Assembly (NCBI GenBank): GCA_965208965.1
Contig: OZ242384.1
Location: 4,092,001-4,156,000 of the forward strand
Length of the DNA: 64,000 nucleotides
DNA from: Bin5 sp965208965
GTDB taxonomy: Bacteria; Chloroflexota; Anaerolineae; Caldilineales; Caldilineaceae
Direction: 5' to 3'
Shown: positions 35,177-43,408 of the stretch, piece by piece
Position numbering within the stretch: the first letter of the stretch is position 1
How the letters are laid out: each line of letters opens with the position of its first letter
Position numbers and translations under genes: made by a program
Notes under the pieces: generated by a model
Seen by the model: only the letters and a program-made list of their open reading frames with translations
Told to the model about the DNA's origin: nothing
The model's database searches: none

Positions 35177-36568
35177 CTAAGTCTGCCAGGCCTCTACTGC
35201 CTCATTCGGGGCATCCAGCGCACGAAGTTCCTGGAAAAACGCGTCAATCAGGTCGTCGGCAACATCGCCAAGGTCTTCGGCCAGATTTGTCTCCGTCTGA
35301 GGGTCGGCCGACAGATCGAAGAGCTGCCTTTCCCCGTAGGAGCCGACCGGCGCATAGGCCCAGCGTTCCGTATACAGCATCGGCGTGACGCGATTGGGCG
35401 GCAGTTTGCCTTCTTCCAGTCGCGTATAGGTGGCGGACACGACGCAGTCATGCAGGGGCGCATCGCTTTCCCCGCGCAGATGGCTCGCGAATGAGCGTCC
35501 GTGCATGGGCTCCGGCGTCTCGACCTTAAGGCCCGCCAGGTCAAGGAGCGTCGGCGCGATGTCCGCCGGCTGGAGCAGGGCATCAACCGTCCGGCCTCCC
35601 TCCAAGCCAGGCGCCGCCACCAGGAAGGGAATGTGCACGATCTCGGGATAGAGCGGCCAGTAGCGGTCGTCGAACTTGCTGATGTTCGACTTCCCCGTAC
35701 GGTTGTGTTCGCCTAGACTGAAGCCGTGGTCGGCCATGAACACCACGATCGAGTTGCGCCAAAGGTCCAGGTCATCAATCTTGGTCAGAATGCGGCCCAC
35801 CCACCGGTCGACCAGCTCGGCCTCCGCGCAGTAGTGGGCGCGCAGATTGCGAAGCTCGGCGTCGGTATAGTCGCTGGCTTTGCCATAGTTGGGATGCAGC
35901 ATAGGCGGGCCTTTGTAATCGGGGTCGTAGCGGCGCACCATGTACTCCGGCGGATCCCACGGTTCGTGGGGATCGAAGAAGTCCACCCACAGGAAAAAGG
36001 GACTGTGCTGGTCGTTCTCCTCCAGCCACTCCACCGCCAGCTCGGCCGTACGGGGGGCAAAGCGGTCGATCTCCCGGTACCATCGCCGGTTGATCCATGA
36101 GTGGAGGTCGATCAGATTGCGTCCCTGGAAGTGGTTACCTACATTGCGCGTCTTCTCGTCGGCCATGGCATGTTCGATGGGATGGTTCATACCGAGGAAG
36201 TAGGTATTTCCCTCTTGGCCTGGCAGTGTGTGGGCTCCGTCGAAGCCTTCAAAGAAGGCCGCCCGCACCAGATGAGGGCAGTCTCCCAGAAGCTGGCTGA
36301 CATATCCGGCCTCTCTGAGGGTTATCGGCAAATGGTTCGGGCTGCTTTTCCGCCGGTCCTGCCAGGGATACCACGGCCAGCCGACACGACCGGTGGTGAA
36401 ATCCGTGCGGTGTGGAATCGTCGGAAAACTGCCTGTGTACAGCCTGGACAGACTCACGCTACGCTCCGAAAAGCGGTCGAGGTGGGGGGTGCGCACCGGC
36501 ATCGCGGCGGCGCGATCGAACAGGTTGTCGTAGCGAAAGGTGTCGGAGATTATGACTATAATGTTCAT
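35177..36568 (-). CDS. Sulfatase-fold hydrolase with Thr at the nucleophile position
   Basis: 463 residues of the alkaline-phosphatase/sulfatase superfamily. Metal ligands are visible: Asp9 (IISDTFRYDN), and ADHG with GEH later. The catalytic signature that reads C/S-x-P-x-R followed by TG in sulfatases is here TIPHR (50-54) then TDFTTGR, so Thr50 replaces the Cys/Ser converted to formylglycine. Thr is the nucleophile in phosphodiesterases and phosphomutases of this superfamily, so a phosphodiesterase/phosphonate role or a specialised subfamily is possible. AGGGA precedes ATG 36568 by 7 bases. It is 27 bp downstream of the deacetylase pair on the same strand. Confidence 0.85.
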   Translation of the reverse strand: MNIIVIISDTFRYDNLFDRAAAMPVRTPHLDRFSERSVSLSRLYTGSFPTIPHRTDFTTGRVGWPWYPWQDRRKSSPNHLPITLREAGYVSQLLGDCPHLVRAAFFEGFDGAHTLPGQEGNTYFLGMNHPIEHAMADEKTRNVGNHFQGRNLIDLHSWINRRWYREIDRFAPRTAELAVEWLEENDQHSPFFLWVDFFDPHEPWDPPEYMVRRYDPDYKGPPMLHPNYGKASDYTDAELRNLRAHYCAEAELVDRWVGRILTKIDDLDLWRNSIVVFMADHGFSLGEHNRTGKSNISKFDDRYWPLYPEIVHIPFLVAAPGLEGGRTVDALLQPADIAPTLLDLAGLKVETPEPMHGRSFASHLRGESDAPLHDCVVSATYTRLEEGKLPPNRVTPMLYTERWAYAPVGSYGERQLFDLSADPQTETNLAEDLGDVADDLIDAFFQELRALDAPNEAVEAWQT

Positions 36569-36594
36569 GATTCGCGTCCCTAGTAAAGTCAGAT

Positions 36595-37491
36595 TCAGAC
36601 GGCCAAAATGTCGGGTCCTTCAACCGTGGCGGCATCAGCCAGAGCCCCGGAGGCAGCCAGTTCGCCCATCGTAGCGAAGGACGAGCCCGGCTTCTTCCCG
36701 ACATGTTCCGAGACAGCGTCGATCATGCGGAAGGTGTGCTCGTAGTCGTCGGCTATGCCGTGCGTGTGCATCAGCATGATAACGATAGGGCTGTGCTCGC
36801 TGATTCGGTCCAGATCCTTGCGAGCCAGCTCAATGAACTCGTCGCTGCGCTGCCCCGATCCCCTCCACGTGTATTCGTTCAGAATCGGGACTTCAATTAC
36901 ATCGTCATACCATTTGAAGGGATGGTATGGGATATTTTCGACCCAATCCTGCGAAAGGTCTCCACCATTGTGCGGAAGATGGGCGTAGCCGCTGCCACTG
37001 ATGTACATGCAGGTATGGTAACCGATCCCGACCTCGCGCAGCGCGCTGAACATAGGCTTGGAGATGGCACCGCACGGCGCCCGGAATACGTTCGGCTCCA
37101 CGCCCAACTCCATGGCAAAGATCTCCAGCCCTTCCTCAATGCGGTCGCGGAGATTGTCCACGGTATAGCGCGGCATCAGCTCCTCGCGGCGTTCATCAAA
37201 TTCTGTCTGCAATGTGGGCAATATGGAGGTAGCCGGCCAAGCCGGCGGCCCGAACTCGTAGCAGTCCGCGTGCGTCAGGCCGTGCAGCTGAATGTCATGG
37301 CCCAGGTCGCGGGCGGCGATCAGGGCGTCCTTCCACTCGGCCGTCATGGGTCTGCCGCCCCCCTTGGGCACCGTGAACCAGGTAGACCCCAGGCCGCGTG
37401 AACTGAAGAACTCCGTCGAACGCCTTAAAGACTCTACCATGGCGTTGCCGCCCGTACCCGCGTCGTCGATACTCCATGAATAAACGGTCAT
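36595..37491 (-). CDS. Polysaccharide deacetylase family (NodB/CE4-like), intact metal site
   Basis: 298 residues without a signal peptide. CE4 motifs: IDDAG (Asp9, Asp10) in place of TFDDG; GHDIQLHGLTH with His70 and His74 as metal ligands; FRAPCGA as motif 3; and LMHTHG near the end. Such cytoplasmic members deacetylate or hydrolyse small amides (allantoinase/PuuE-like). TGGAGA 7 bases before ATG 37491. It is a tandem duplicate of the next gene upstream (37611-38507), equal in length and alignable without gaps. Confidence 0.87.
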   Translation of the reverse strand: MTVYSWSIDDAGTGGNAMVESLRRSTEFFSSRGLGSTWFTVPKGGGRPMTAEWKDALIAARDLGHDIQLHGLTHADCYEFGPPAWPATSILPTLQTEFDERREELMPRYTVDNLRDRIEEGLEIFAMELGVEPNVFRAPCGAISKPMFSALREVGIGYHTCMYISGSGYAHLPHNGGDLSQDWVENIPYHPFKWYDDVIEVPILNEYTWRGSGQRSDEFIELARKDLDRISEHSPIVIMLMHTHGIADDYEHTFRMIDAVSEHVGKKPGSSFATMGELAASGALADAATVEGPDILAV

Positions 37492-37610
37492 CTTTGTTCT
37501 CTCCAGTTGAGACCCTATGGAATGGCGGGAACAGGAGGTTCCAATGCCACGTGAAAAAACAGCTGACAGTTCCGCCTAGGCGGCGCCGTCACTTGCCTGA
37601 TAGACCTTCG

Positions 37611-38507
37611 CTATACCTCGAGGATGTCGGGTCCCGCACCCGTTGCGGCGTCTGCCAGCGCGCCCGACGCCGCCAACTCACCCAACGTCGCGAAAGAGGC
37701 GCCCGGCTTGCGGCCCACGTGCTCCGAAACGGCATCAATCACCCTGAAAGTGTGCTCGAAGTCGTCGGCGTTGCCGTGTGTGTGCATCAGTATGACAGCA
37801 ACCGGGCTGTGCTCGCTGATGCGGTCCAGGTCCTGGCGGGCAAGTTCGACGAATTCATGGCTGCGCTGACCGGACTCGTGCCAAGTGTATTCATTCAGTA
37901 TCGGGGCCTCAACAATGTCGTCGTACCAGCGGAAGGGCCGGTGTGGGATATTGTCGACCCAGCTCTGCGAAACTTCCCCTCCGTCATCCTGCGCGTGCGC
38001 ATAGCCGCTGCCGCTGATAAACATACCTGAATGATAGCCGATACCCGCCTGACGCAGGGCTGTGTAAAACGGCTTGGAAATTGCACCGCAAGGCGCCCGG
38101 AAAACGGCAGGCTTCACGCCATAGTCGTGCGAGAATATCTCAATGGCCTCTTCGATGCGAACACGCAGTTTTTCTACCGTGTAGCGCTGCATCAGCTCCT
38201 CGCTGCGTGCGTCGAATTCCGCCTGGAGTGTTTGCAAGATGAAGGTCGTAGGCCAGGCAGGCGGGCCGAACTCGTAACAGTCGGAATGGGTCAGTCCAAG
38301 CGGCTGAAGGTCGTGTCCCGCGCGGCTAGCCGCGATCAACGCCTCCTTCCATTCTGCCGACATTGGTTCGTCCCAGGGCTTGGGCACTGCAAAAATGGTT
38401 GAACCCAGGCCGCGAGAACGAAGAAAGTCCGTCGTCTCTCTGAGTGACTCCACCAGGACGCTGTCGCCCCAACCGGCGTCGTCTATCGTCCATGAGAATG
38501 CAGTCAT
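37611..38507 (-). CDS. Polysaccharide deacetylase paralog missing one metal-ligand His
   Basis: 298 residues, roughly 70% identical by eye to the neighbour at 36595-37491 with no gaps. The catalytic Asp pair (IDDAG, 8-12), FRAPCGA and LMHTHG are kept. The HxxxH metal motif reads LGLTH: Leu70 (codon CTT) replaces the first His, while His74 remains. It may therefore bind metal poorly and serve as an inactive or regulatory partner, for example in a heteromer with its twin. GAGGAC lies 5 bases before ATG 38507. 120 bp separates the two genes. Confidence 0.85.
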   Translation of the reverse strand: MTAFSWTIDDAGWGDSVLVESLRETTDFLRSRGLGSTIFAVPKPWDEPMSAEWKEALIAASRAGHDLQPLGLTHSDCYEFGPPAWPTTFILQTLQAEFDARSEELMQRYTVEKLRVRIEEAIEIFSHDYGVKPAVFRAPCGAISKPFYTALRQAGIGYHSGMFISGSGYAHAQDDGGEVSQSWVDNIPHRPFRWYDDIVEAPILNEYTWHESGQRSHEFVELARQDLDRISEHSPVAVILMHTHGNADDFEHTFRVIDAVSEHVGRKPGASFATLGELAASGALADAATGAGPDILEV

Positions 38508-38584
38508 CTTCGTCCTCTTCGCAAGGGGCCTGCGGGTTTGGCCAGGATAAGACCTTCGTATGGCGCGAAATCAGATTTTTTCCA

Positions 38585-39445
38585 CTACCCCTTGACTGCT
38601 CCAACCGTCAAGCCTTCCAGGAAATAGCGTTGTAAGAACAGGAAGACGATCACGAGAGGAACCACGCTCAGAAAAGCGGACGCGGATGTGATTCCGTAAT
38701 TGACCTGAAATTCGCTCCGCAACAGGGCAAGTCCCAGGGGAAGCGTGTAGAGATCCTTGTCGTTTAGAACCACCAAGGGCCAGACCAGGTTATTCCACTG
38801 TGAAGTGAAGACTACGATTGAGAGCGTTGCAAGGGCCGGCGCCGACAGCGGCAGGATGATGCGCCAGAATACGCCGAAGTCGGAACAGCCGTCGATCCGG
38901 GCTGCATGTTCCAGCTCCTCGGGAATCGTCTGCATGAATTGCCGTAAGAGAAAGACACCAAGTACGTTAGCCAGCCCCGGTATGATCAGTCCTCCGTAGG
39001 AGTTCAGAAGACCCAACCAGTTTGTAATCAGAAATGCGGGTATGAGCAGGAGGGCCCCGGGGATCATGATCGTAGCGAGCATGAGTCCAAACAGAAAGTC
39101 CCTTCCCCAGAACTGCTTCTTGGCAAAGGCATAGGCCGCCAGCGCGTCGATTAGCACCGTACCCACAGTTACGAGCAAAGCAACCAGAATCGTATTGAAG
39201 AACCAGAGGCTGAAAGGCAGCTCGGTCAGGATATAACTGTAGTTGTCCCAGACAAACTCCTCAGGAATCAACTGGGGCGGGATCGAAATGAGGGTATAGG
39301 TTTCCTTGAACGATGAGGAGAATATATAGAGGTAGGGACCTAACATAAGGATGACCAGTGCAGCCAAGAGTACGTAGACAATAACCGCCTGGGGCAGTAC
39401 ACGGATTGCCTTGCGCCAGTTCCCGTCAAATTTGAATTGGGTCAT
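38585..39445 (-). CDS. Sugar ABC transporter permease (MalG-like), second importer
   Basis: 286 residues, six TM helices, EAA motif EHAARIDGCSDFGVFWRIIL, and a C-terminus ending in VGAVKG, as in MalG-type proteins. GGGGAT precedes ATG 39445. It is 55 bp after its partner permease. No ATPase gene is adjacent, so this importer also depends on an ATPase encoded elsewhere. Confidence 0.9.
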   Translation of the reverse strand: MTQFKFDGNWRKAIRVLPQAVIVYVLLAALVILMLGPYLYIFSSSFKETYTLISIPPQLIPEEFVWDNYSYILTELPFSLWFFNTILVALLVTVGTVLIDALAAYAFAKKQFWGRDFLFGLMLATIMIPGALLLIPAFLITNWLGLLNSYGGLIIPGLANVLGVFLLRQFMQTIPEELEHAARIDGCSDFGVFWRIILPLSAPALATLSIVVFTSQWNNLVWPLVVLNDKDLYTLPLGLALLRSEFQVNYGITSASAFLSVVPLVIVFLFLQRYFLEGLTVGAVKG

Positions 39446-39499
39446 GGGATAATCCCCTGGAAGCCGACCATCACCGGTTTAGCTACACTGTTCACAGTT

Positions 39500-40426
39500 C
39501 TATCTTTCGCCCAGCACGCGCATTTGCACGTAGGAGATCGGCATAATGATGAGCAACAGCACCACCCCCATGGCCGCGGCCATTCCTACCTGGCCGTAGC
39601 GGAAAGCATGATTGTAGATGTACCAGACCATTGTCGCGGTTGCATGAACGGGGCCGCCATTTGTGAGCACAAAAACGGTATCGAAGAGCTGAAACGCCCA
39701 AATCGTACCCATAACAACTGAGAAGAGGATCACGGGCCGCATGAGGGGTATCGTTACCCGGGTTGCCACTTGCCAGCCATTGGCTCCGTCGATGCGGGCT
39801 GCCTCGTGCAACTCTTCGGGAACCCCAAGCATGGCGGCCAGGAAGAGAATTATGTGAAAGCCAATTCCTCGCCACCACTCAATCAGAAGGATGCCATACA
39901 GCGCCCAATCCGGGTCGGACAGCCAGTAAATCTCGGGGATGCCTAACAGACCCGTCAGATACGTCAAGACTCCATAGCGGGGAGCCAGAATGTAACTCCA
40001 GATCTGGGCTGTAGCCGCCGCAGAGGCAAGAAGTGGAAAGAAAACGACTGCCCTGTAGAAGTCCTTGAAACGAACAAGCTTATTGCCAATCAGAAAGGCC
40101 AGGGCCAAGGCGGTGATGACGGCGATGGGAACGATCGACACTGTATATTGGAGTGAGTTCAGGAAAACCTTGAGAGTTATGTCGTCGGTAGTAAGGCTCA
40201 GGTAGTTCTGAAGGCCAACGAAGGGCTTGACCTGATCGACCAGGTCGCCGCGCAGCAGGGAAAGCCAGAGAGCCCAAAAGAATGGTCCAATGTTGAAGAT
40301 TACAAAAAGCGCCATGAAAGGCAGAATGAAGGCATACGCGCTCAGATTTCGCCGGACCGCGCTTCGTTTCCAGAATGAAGTCTCTGTCAGACCGCTTCCC
40401 TGGGGCGTAGCAGATGTAGTAGCCAT
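39500..40426 (-). CDS. Sugar ABC transporter permease (MalF-like), second importer
   Basis: 308 residues from ATG 40426 (AAGGGA 6 bases upstream); an in-frame ATG at 40498 would add residues encoded by the stem-loop region. Six TM helices, entry AYAFILPFMALFVIFNIGPF, coupling motif EAARIDGANGWQVATRVTIP, and a short C-terminus. It forms the channel with the 38585 permease. Confidence 0.9.
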   Translation of the reverse strand: MATTSATPQGSGLTETSFWKRSAVRRNLSAYAFILPFMALFVIFNIGPFFWALWLSLLRGDLVDQVKPFVGLQNYLSLTTDDITLKVFLNSLQYTVSIVPIAVITALALAFLIGNKLVRFKDFYRAVVFFPLLASAAATAQIWSYILAPRYGVLTYLTGLLGIPEIYWLSDPDWALYGILLIEWWRGIGFHIILFLAAMLGVPEELHEAARIDGANGWQVATRVTIPLMRPVILFSVVMGTIWAFQLFDTVFVLTNGGPVHATATMVWYIYNHAFRYGQVGMAAAMGVVLLLIIMPISYVQMRVLGER

Positions 40427-40483
40427 TTCACATCCCTTGGCGGGCAGGGCACTCGTGCATGTATAGACCGGATGACTTACGCT

Positions 40484-40514
40484 GGGCTGCCGCGTCACTT
40501 GAACGCGGCAGCCC
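40484..40514 (-). promoter_or_regulatory. Intercistronic stem-loop between SBP and permease genes, second sugar importer
   Basis: A perfect 12-bp inverted repeat, GGGCTGCCGCGT and ACGCGGCAGCCC, with a 7-base loop (40496-40502). It lies 24 bp after the SBP stop and about 58 bp before the permease start. It is the strongest of the three equivalent hairpins. Confidence 0.75.
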
Positions 40515-40537
40515 GATATAGATCGAACCTGCGCCTT

Positions 40538-41872
40538 CTAACTTTCTTCCTCTCGGAGCATGTCGTTAATCTGAATGACCATGTCCTCAATCGCCTCTTC
40601 GACGGTGCGCTGCCCGAGGACGAACGACTCGATCGAAGTGCCTTCAATGTCCCAGAACTTGAAGATCCAGCCGCGATACGGCCAGAAGAAGGTGTATTCA
40701 AGAGTCGTCTGGGCGGTTGTCAGTACCGGATCATCAGGATAGAAATTGACGTGCGGCGACACACTCATGAATCCCAGGCAGCCGATCCACGACGTCAGCA
40801 GATCGGGTGTGACAAGGGTCTCGATGACCTGCCAGGACTCGTCAGGATATTCGGTCTTGGCGGCAATCGCCAGCATCCCGACGCCACCATAACATGAACG
40901 CCCGCGGGCGCCTTCCGCCGGGCCGGTTGCCATGCGCGCGGCGCCGAGTCGAAACTCGGGCTTTTCGCTGCGGACAGAGTTGGCGAAGACGTTCTGGGCA
41001 GTGATCATGCCAACTTTGTCGTCGCGGAAGTAGCCGCCGACACCCGGCTCCTGTCCTGAAATCGCCCCCGGCATCGCGATTTCGTAGTCGTGAAACAGCG
41101 AATTGAAGAAGTTCCAGCCCTCGTAAGCTTCCTCTGAGTTGACGATACACTCGGTCAGGTCGTCGTTGAACCAGTGTCCGCCAAAGCGGCGCGGCCACTG
41201 GCCGTTCTCGTGCCAGCCCTTAGGGTGAGTTGCAAAGCCGTAGATATCGTCGCCAAGAGCTGTGATATCCTGCGAAATGGCAAGAAACTCATCAAGGGTA
41301 TCCGGCGGCGTATCAGGATCGTGCCCAGCCTGTTCAAACAGGTCCTTGTTCCAGAACAGGTTGGAGCCGCCGATAATCCACGGGAAGGAGTAGGTCGTGC
41401 CGTCATACGTGCCAGGCTGCCAGGCCCTCTCATAGAAGTAAGAGCGATCAAACCCGCTAGAGGCAATCCTCTCGTCAAGCGGCATGATGTGACCGGCGTT
41501 GACGAAGCGCGGGAACGACTCCGTCTGGTAGCTCACATCCGGCCCCTGGTCGGCCGCGAAGGCGGCTACGAACTTCTCGTTGTACTGGCCCCACGGGACC
41601 TCGCTGAAGTCGACTTTGATCTCTGGATGCATCTCTTCCAGCACATCCAGTGTTGGCTGGGCGCAGAGCTTGGTCTCGTCGCCGGCAGCCTTATGGGGGC
41701 CCTTCCACATCGTCAGCGTGACGACCTCCATCATCGCTTCCCCGCCATCGTCGGCGGCCCCCGGTGCGGCCGGAACACAGGCGGACAGCCCCGCGCCGAC
41801 CGTTGCCACACCTGCCAACGCGGCCGTTCGAGTTAGAAAACTGCGTCTGGACAACCCGTTACCGTTAGCCAT
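40538..41872 (-). CDS. Sugar ABC transporter solute-binding lipoprotein (SBP family 1), second importer
   Basis: 444 residues; AAGGAGG 8 bases before ATG 41872. Twin-arginine signal (SRRSFLTRTAAL) plus lipobox LSAC. The mature protein starts with an Ala/Pro/Asp linker and the SBP_bac_1 fold (VTLTMWKGPHK, IKVDFSEVPWGQYNEKF, YSFPWIIGGSNLFWNKDLF). It binds a sugar or polyol outside the membrane. It is 100 bp downstream of the DegT gene on the same strand and first in its importer unit. Confidence 0.92.
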   Translation of the reverse strand: MANGNGLSRRSFLTRTAALAGVATVGAGLSACVPAAPGAADDGGEAMMEVVTLTMWKGPHKAAGDETKLCAQPTLDVLEEMHPEIKVDFSEVPWGQYNEKFVAAFAADQGPDVSYQTESFPRFVNAGHIMPLDERIASSGFDRSYFYERAWQPGTYDGTTYSFPWIIGGSNLFWNKDLFEQAGHDPDTPPDTLDEFLAISQDITALGDDIYGFATHPKGWHENGQWPRRFGGHWFNDDLTECIVNSEEAYEGWNFFNSLFHDYEIAMPGAISGQEPGVGGYFRDDKVGMITAQNVFANSVRSEKPEFRLGAARMATGPAEGARGRSCYGGVGMLAIAAKTEYPDESWQVIETLVTPDLLTSWIGCLGFMSVSPHVNFYPDDPVLTTAQTTLEYTFFWPYRGWIFKFWDIEGTSIESFVLGQRTVEEAIEDMVIQINDMLREEES

Positions 41873-41971
41873 GGTATATTCCTCCTTGGCCTTTTGTGTG
41901 AACGGCGCAGTCGCGCCGCCCCTTCCATCTGACAGATCAGCCTGTGAACTTCCGGCTGGATGTTGTAAGCG

Positions 41972-43249
41972 TTAAGCCAGTTCCTCCAGTACTTTGTTCA
42001 GTCCTTCGACGGTCTCCTCGACATCTTCGTTGGTCAGCAGTGGGCTGACATTCAGGTGCACGGCCCGGCCGAGCAGATCAAGGCTCCGCGGGCACATATC
42101 CTGCCGGTATTCGATCTCCCGCTGCGCCCATCGCCATGGACCACCGGCTTCCGTCCAAGTGCGCTGGTTGATGATTGGCACCCAGTGCGCGTAGACGTGG
42201 TAGTCGATCTGGTCAGGCGAATACAGCGTGCCGGCGCCGATGTTTTCGGCACGCAAAGCCTCCGACACCGATTCGGCCTGTTCCGGGCTGTCCATGAAGA
42301 ATATGGCGCAGATTGCAGTATCCCCATCCGGATCCGCCATTTCGCGGAAGCTTATGCCTTTGCGTTCCGTCACATCGGCCATGCCTGCCTTGAGCATCCG
42401 TTTGCGATGGCGCATGTCATCGATCAGGCCGTCCAGCCGGGCCAGCTGCGGCAGCGCAACCGCAGCCAGAAGCTCGGGCATTCGGAAGTTTACGCCGCAG
42501 AGCAGTTCTTCCACATTGAATTTGAGCTGCAGTGCACCGATAACATCATGAAACATGTTGGCGCGTTTCCACACCGTTTCGTCGTCGGTGACCACCATCC
42601 CGCCCTCACCGGAGGTGATAATCTTGTTGAACTGGAGACTAAAGCAGCCCACGTCGCCAAACGTCCCCAGCGCCTGCCCCTTGTAGCTGCCCCCGTTAGC
42701 CTGTGCAACATCCTCGATTACCGCGAGCCCATGCCGCTTCGCCAGCGCCATCAGCTCATCCATAGGGCAGGGCGCGCCGCGCATGTGCACGGGCATGATA
42801 GCCTTCGTAAATGGCGTTATCTTCCGCTTAACGTCCTCCGGGTCCATCAGCAGGGTCTCGTCGACCTCGGCGACCACAGGGATGCCGCCGACCGCGACGA
42901 CCGCCGACGCTGAAGCGATCCAAGTGTACGCCGGAACGATCACCTCGTCGCCCGGCCCGATACCGATACCGTGCAGTCCGCAGACAAGCGCGGCCGTGCC
43001 GGAGGTGACCGCGACCGAGTATTGGGAACCCTTCTTTTCGGCAAAGGCTTGCTCCAACTGCGTTGCTTTTGAATCCGCCTCACCGGGCCCGTAGTATCTA
43101 AAGAGACGCTTCGCCCGCAACACTTCCAGGACCCCTTCCTCTTCCTCTTCTGCTATTGCCATGCCGCCCGGATACATCGGCGGGTCGGGACTCTGTTTTG
43201 CGGGCGCTCCGCCATGTATGGCAAGTTTCCGGCCCTCCAATTGGGTCAT
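41972..43249 (-). CDS. DegT/DnrJ/EryC1/StrS-family PLP aminotransferase
   Basis: 425 residues. Type I PLP fold: VAVTSGTAALVCGLHG near residue 80, VIEDVAQANGGSY with the cofactor Asp, and the Schiff-base Lys in QFNKIITSGEGGMV. Members transfer an amino group to keto-sugars (sugar antibiotics, surface glycans) or act in inosose metabolism; here the catabolic surroundings favour a role on a cyclitol or amino sugar (inference). A purine-rich GAGGGAGAAGAG precedes ATG 43249. Confidence 0.92.
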   Translation of the reverse strand: MTQLEGRKLAIHGGAPAKQSPDPPMYPGGMAIAEEEEEGVLEVLRAKRLFRYYGPGEADSKATQLEQAFAEKKGSQYSVAVTSGTAALVCGLHGIGIGPGDEVIVPAYTWIASASAVVAVGGIPVVAEVDETLLMDPEDVKRKITPFTKAIMPVHMRGAPCPMDELMALAKRHGLAVIEDVAQANGGSYKGQALGTFGDVGCFSLQFNKIITSGEGGMVVTDDETVWKRANMFHDVIGALQLKFNVEELLCGVNFRMPELLAAVALPQLARLDGLIDDMRHRKRMLKAGMADVTERKGISFREMADPDGDTAICAIFFMDSPEQAESVSEALRAENIGAGTLYSPDQIDYHVYAHWVPIINQRTWTEAGGPWRWAQREIEYRQDMCPRSLDLLGRAVHLNVSPLLTNEDVEETVEGLNKVLEELA

Positions 43250-43380
43250 CTCTCTTCTCCCTCAACGGTTGAATGTACGCCAGCCCCCTTGCGAATCACT
43301 CGGGGGACATGCCGGCCATCGCGTATCAAGCTGAACATAAAGCGGTTACTTGATTACTGAATCTTCACATACCTTGGCCG

Positions 43381-43389
43381 ATTATCACA
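43381..43389 (-). promoter_or_regulatory. Possible extended -10 promoter of the DegT gene
   Basis: Minus strand TGTGATAAT (TGn plus GATAAT), about 130 bp before ATG 43249 in the gap after the sulfatase gene. TTGACT lies too close to serve as its -35. The gap 43250-43408 shows nothing else. Confidence 0.4.
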
Positions 43390-43408
43390 CAGTCAAGGAC
43401 ACTTTGAC

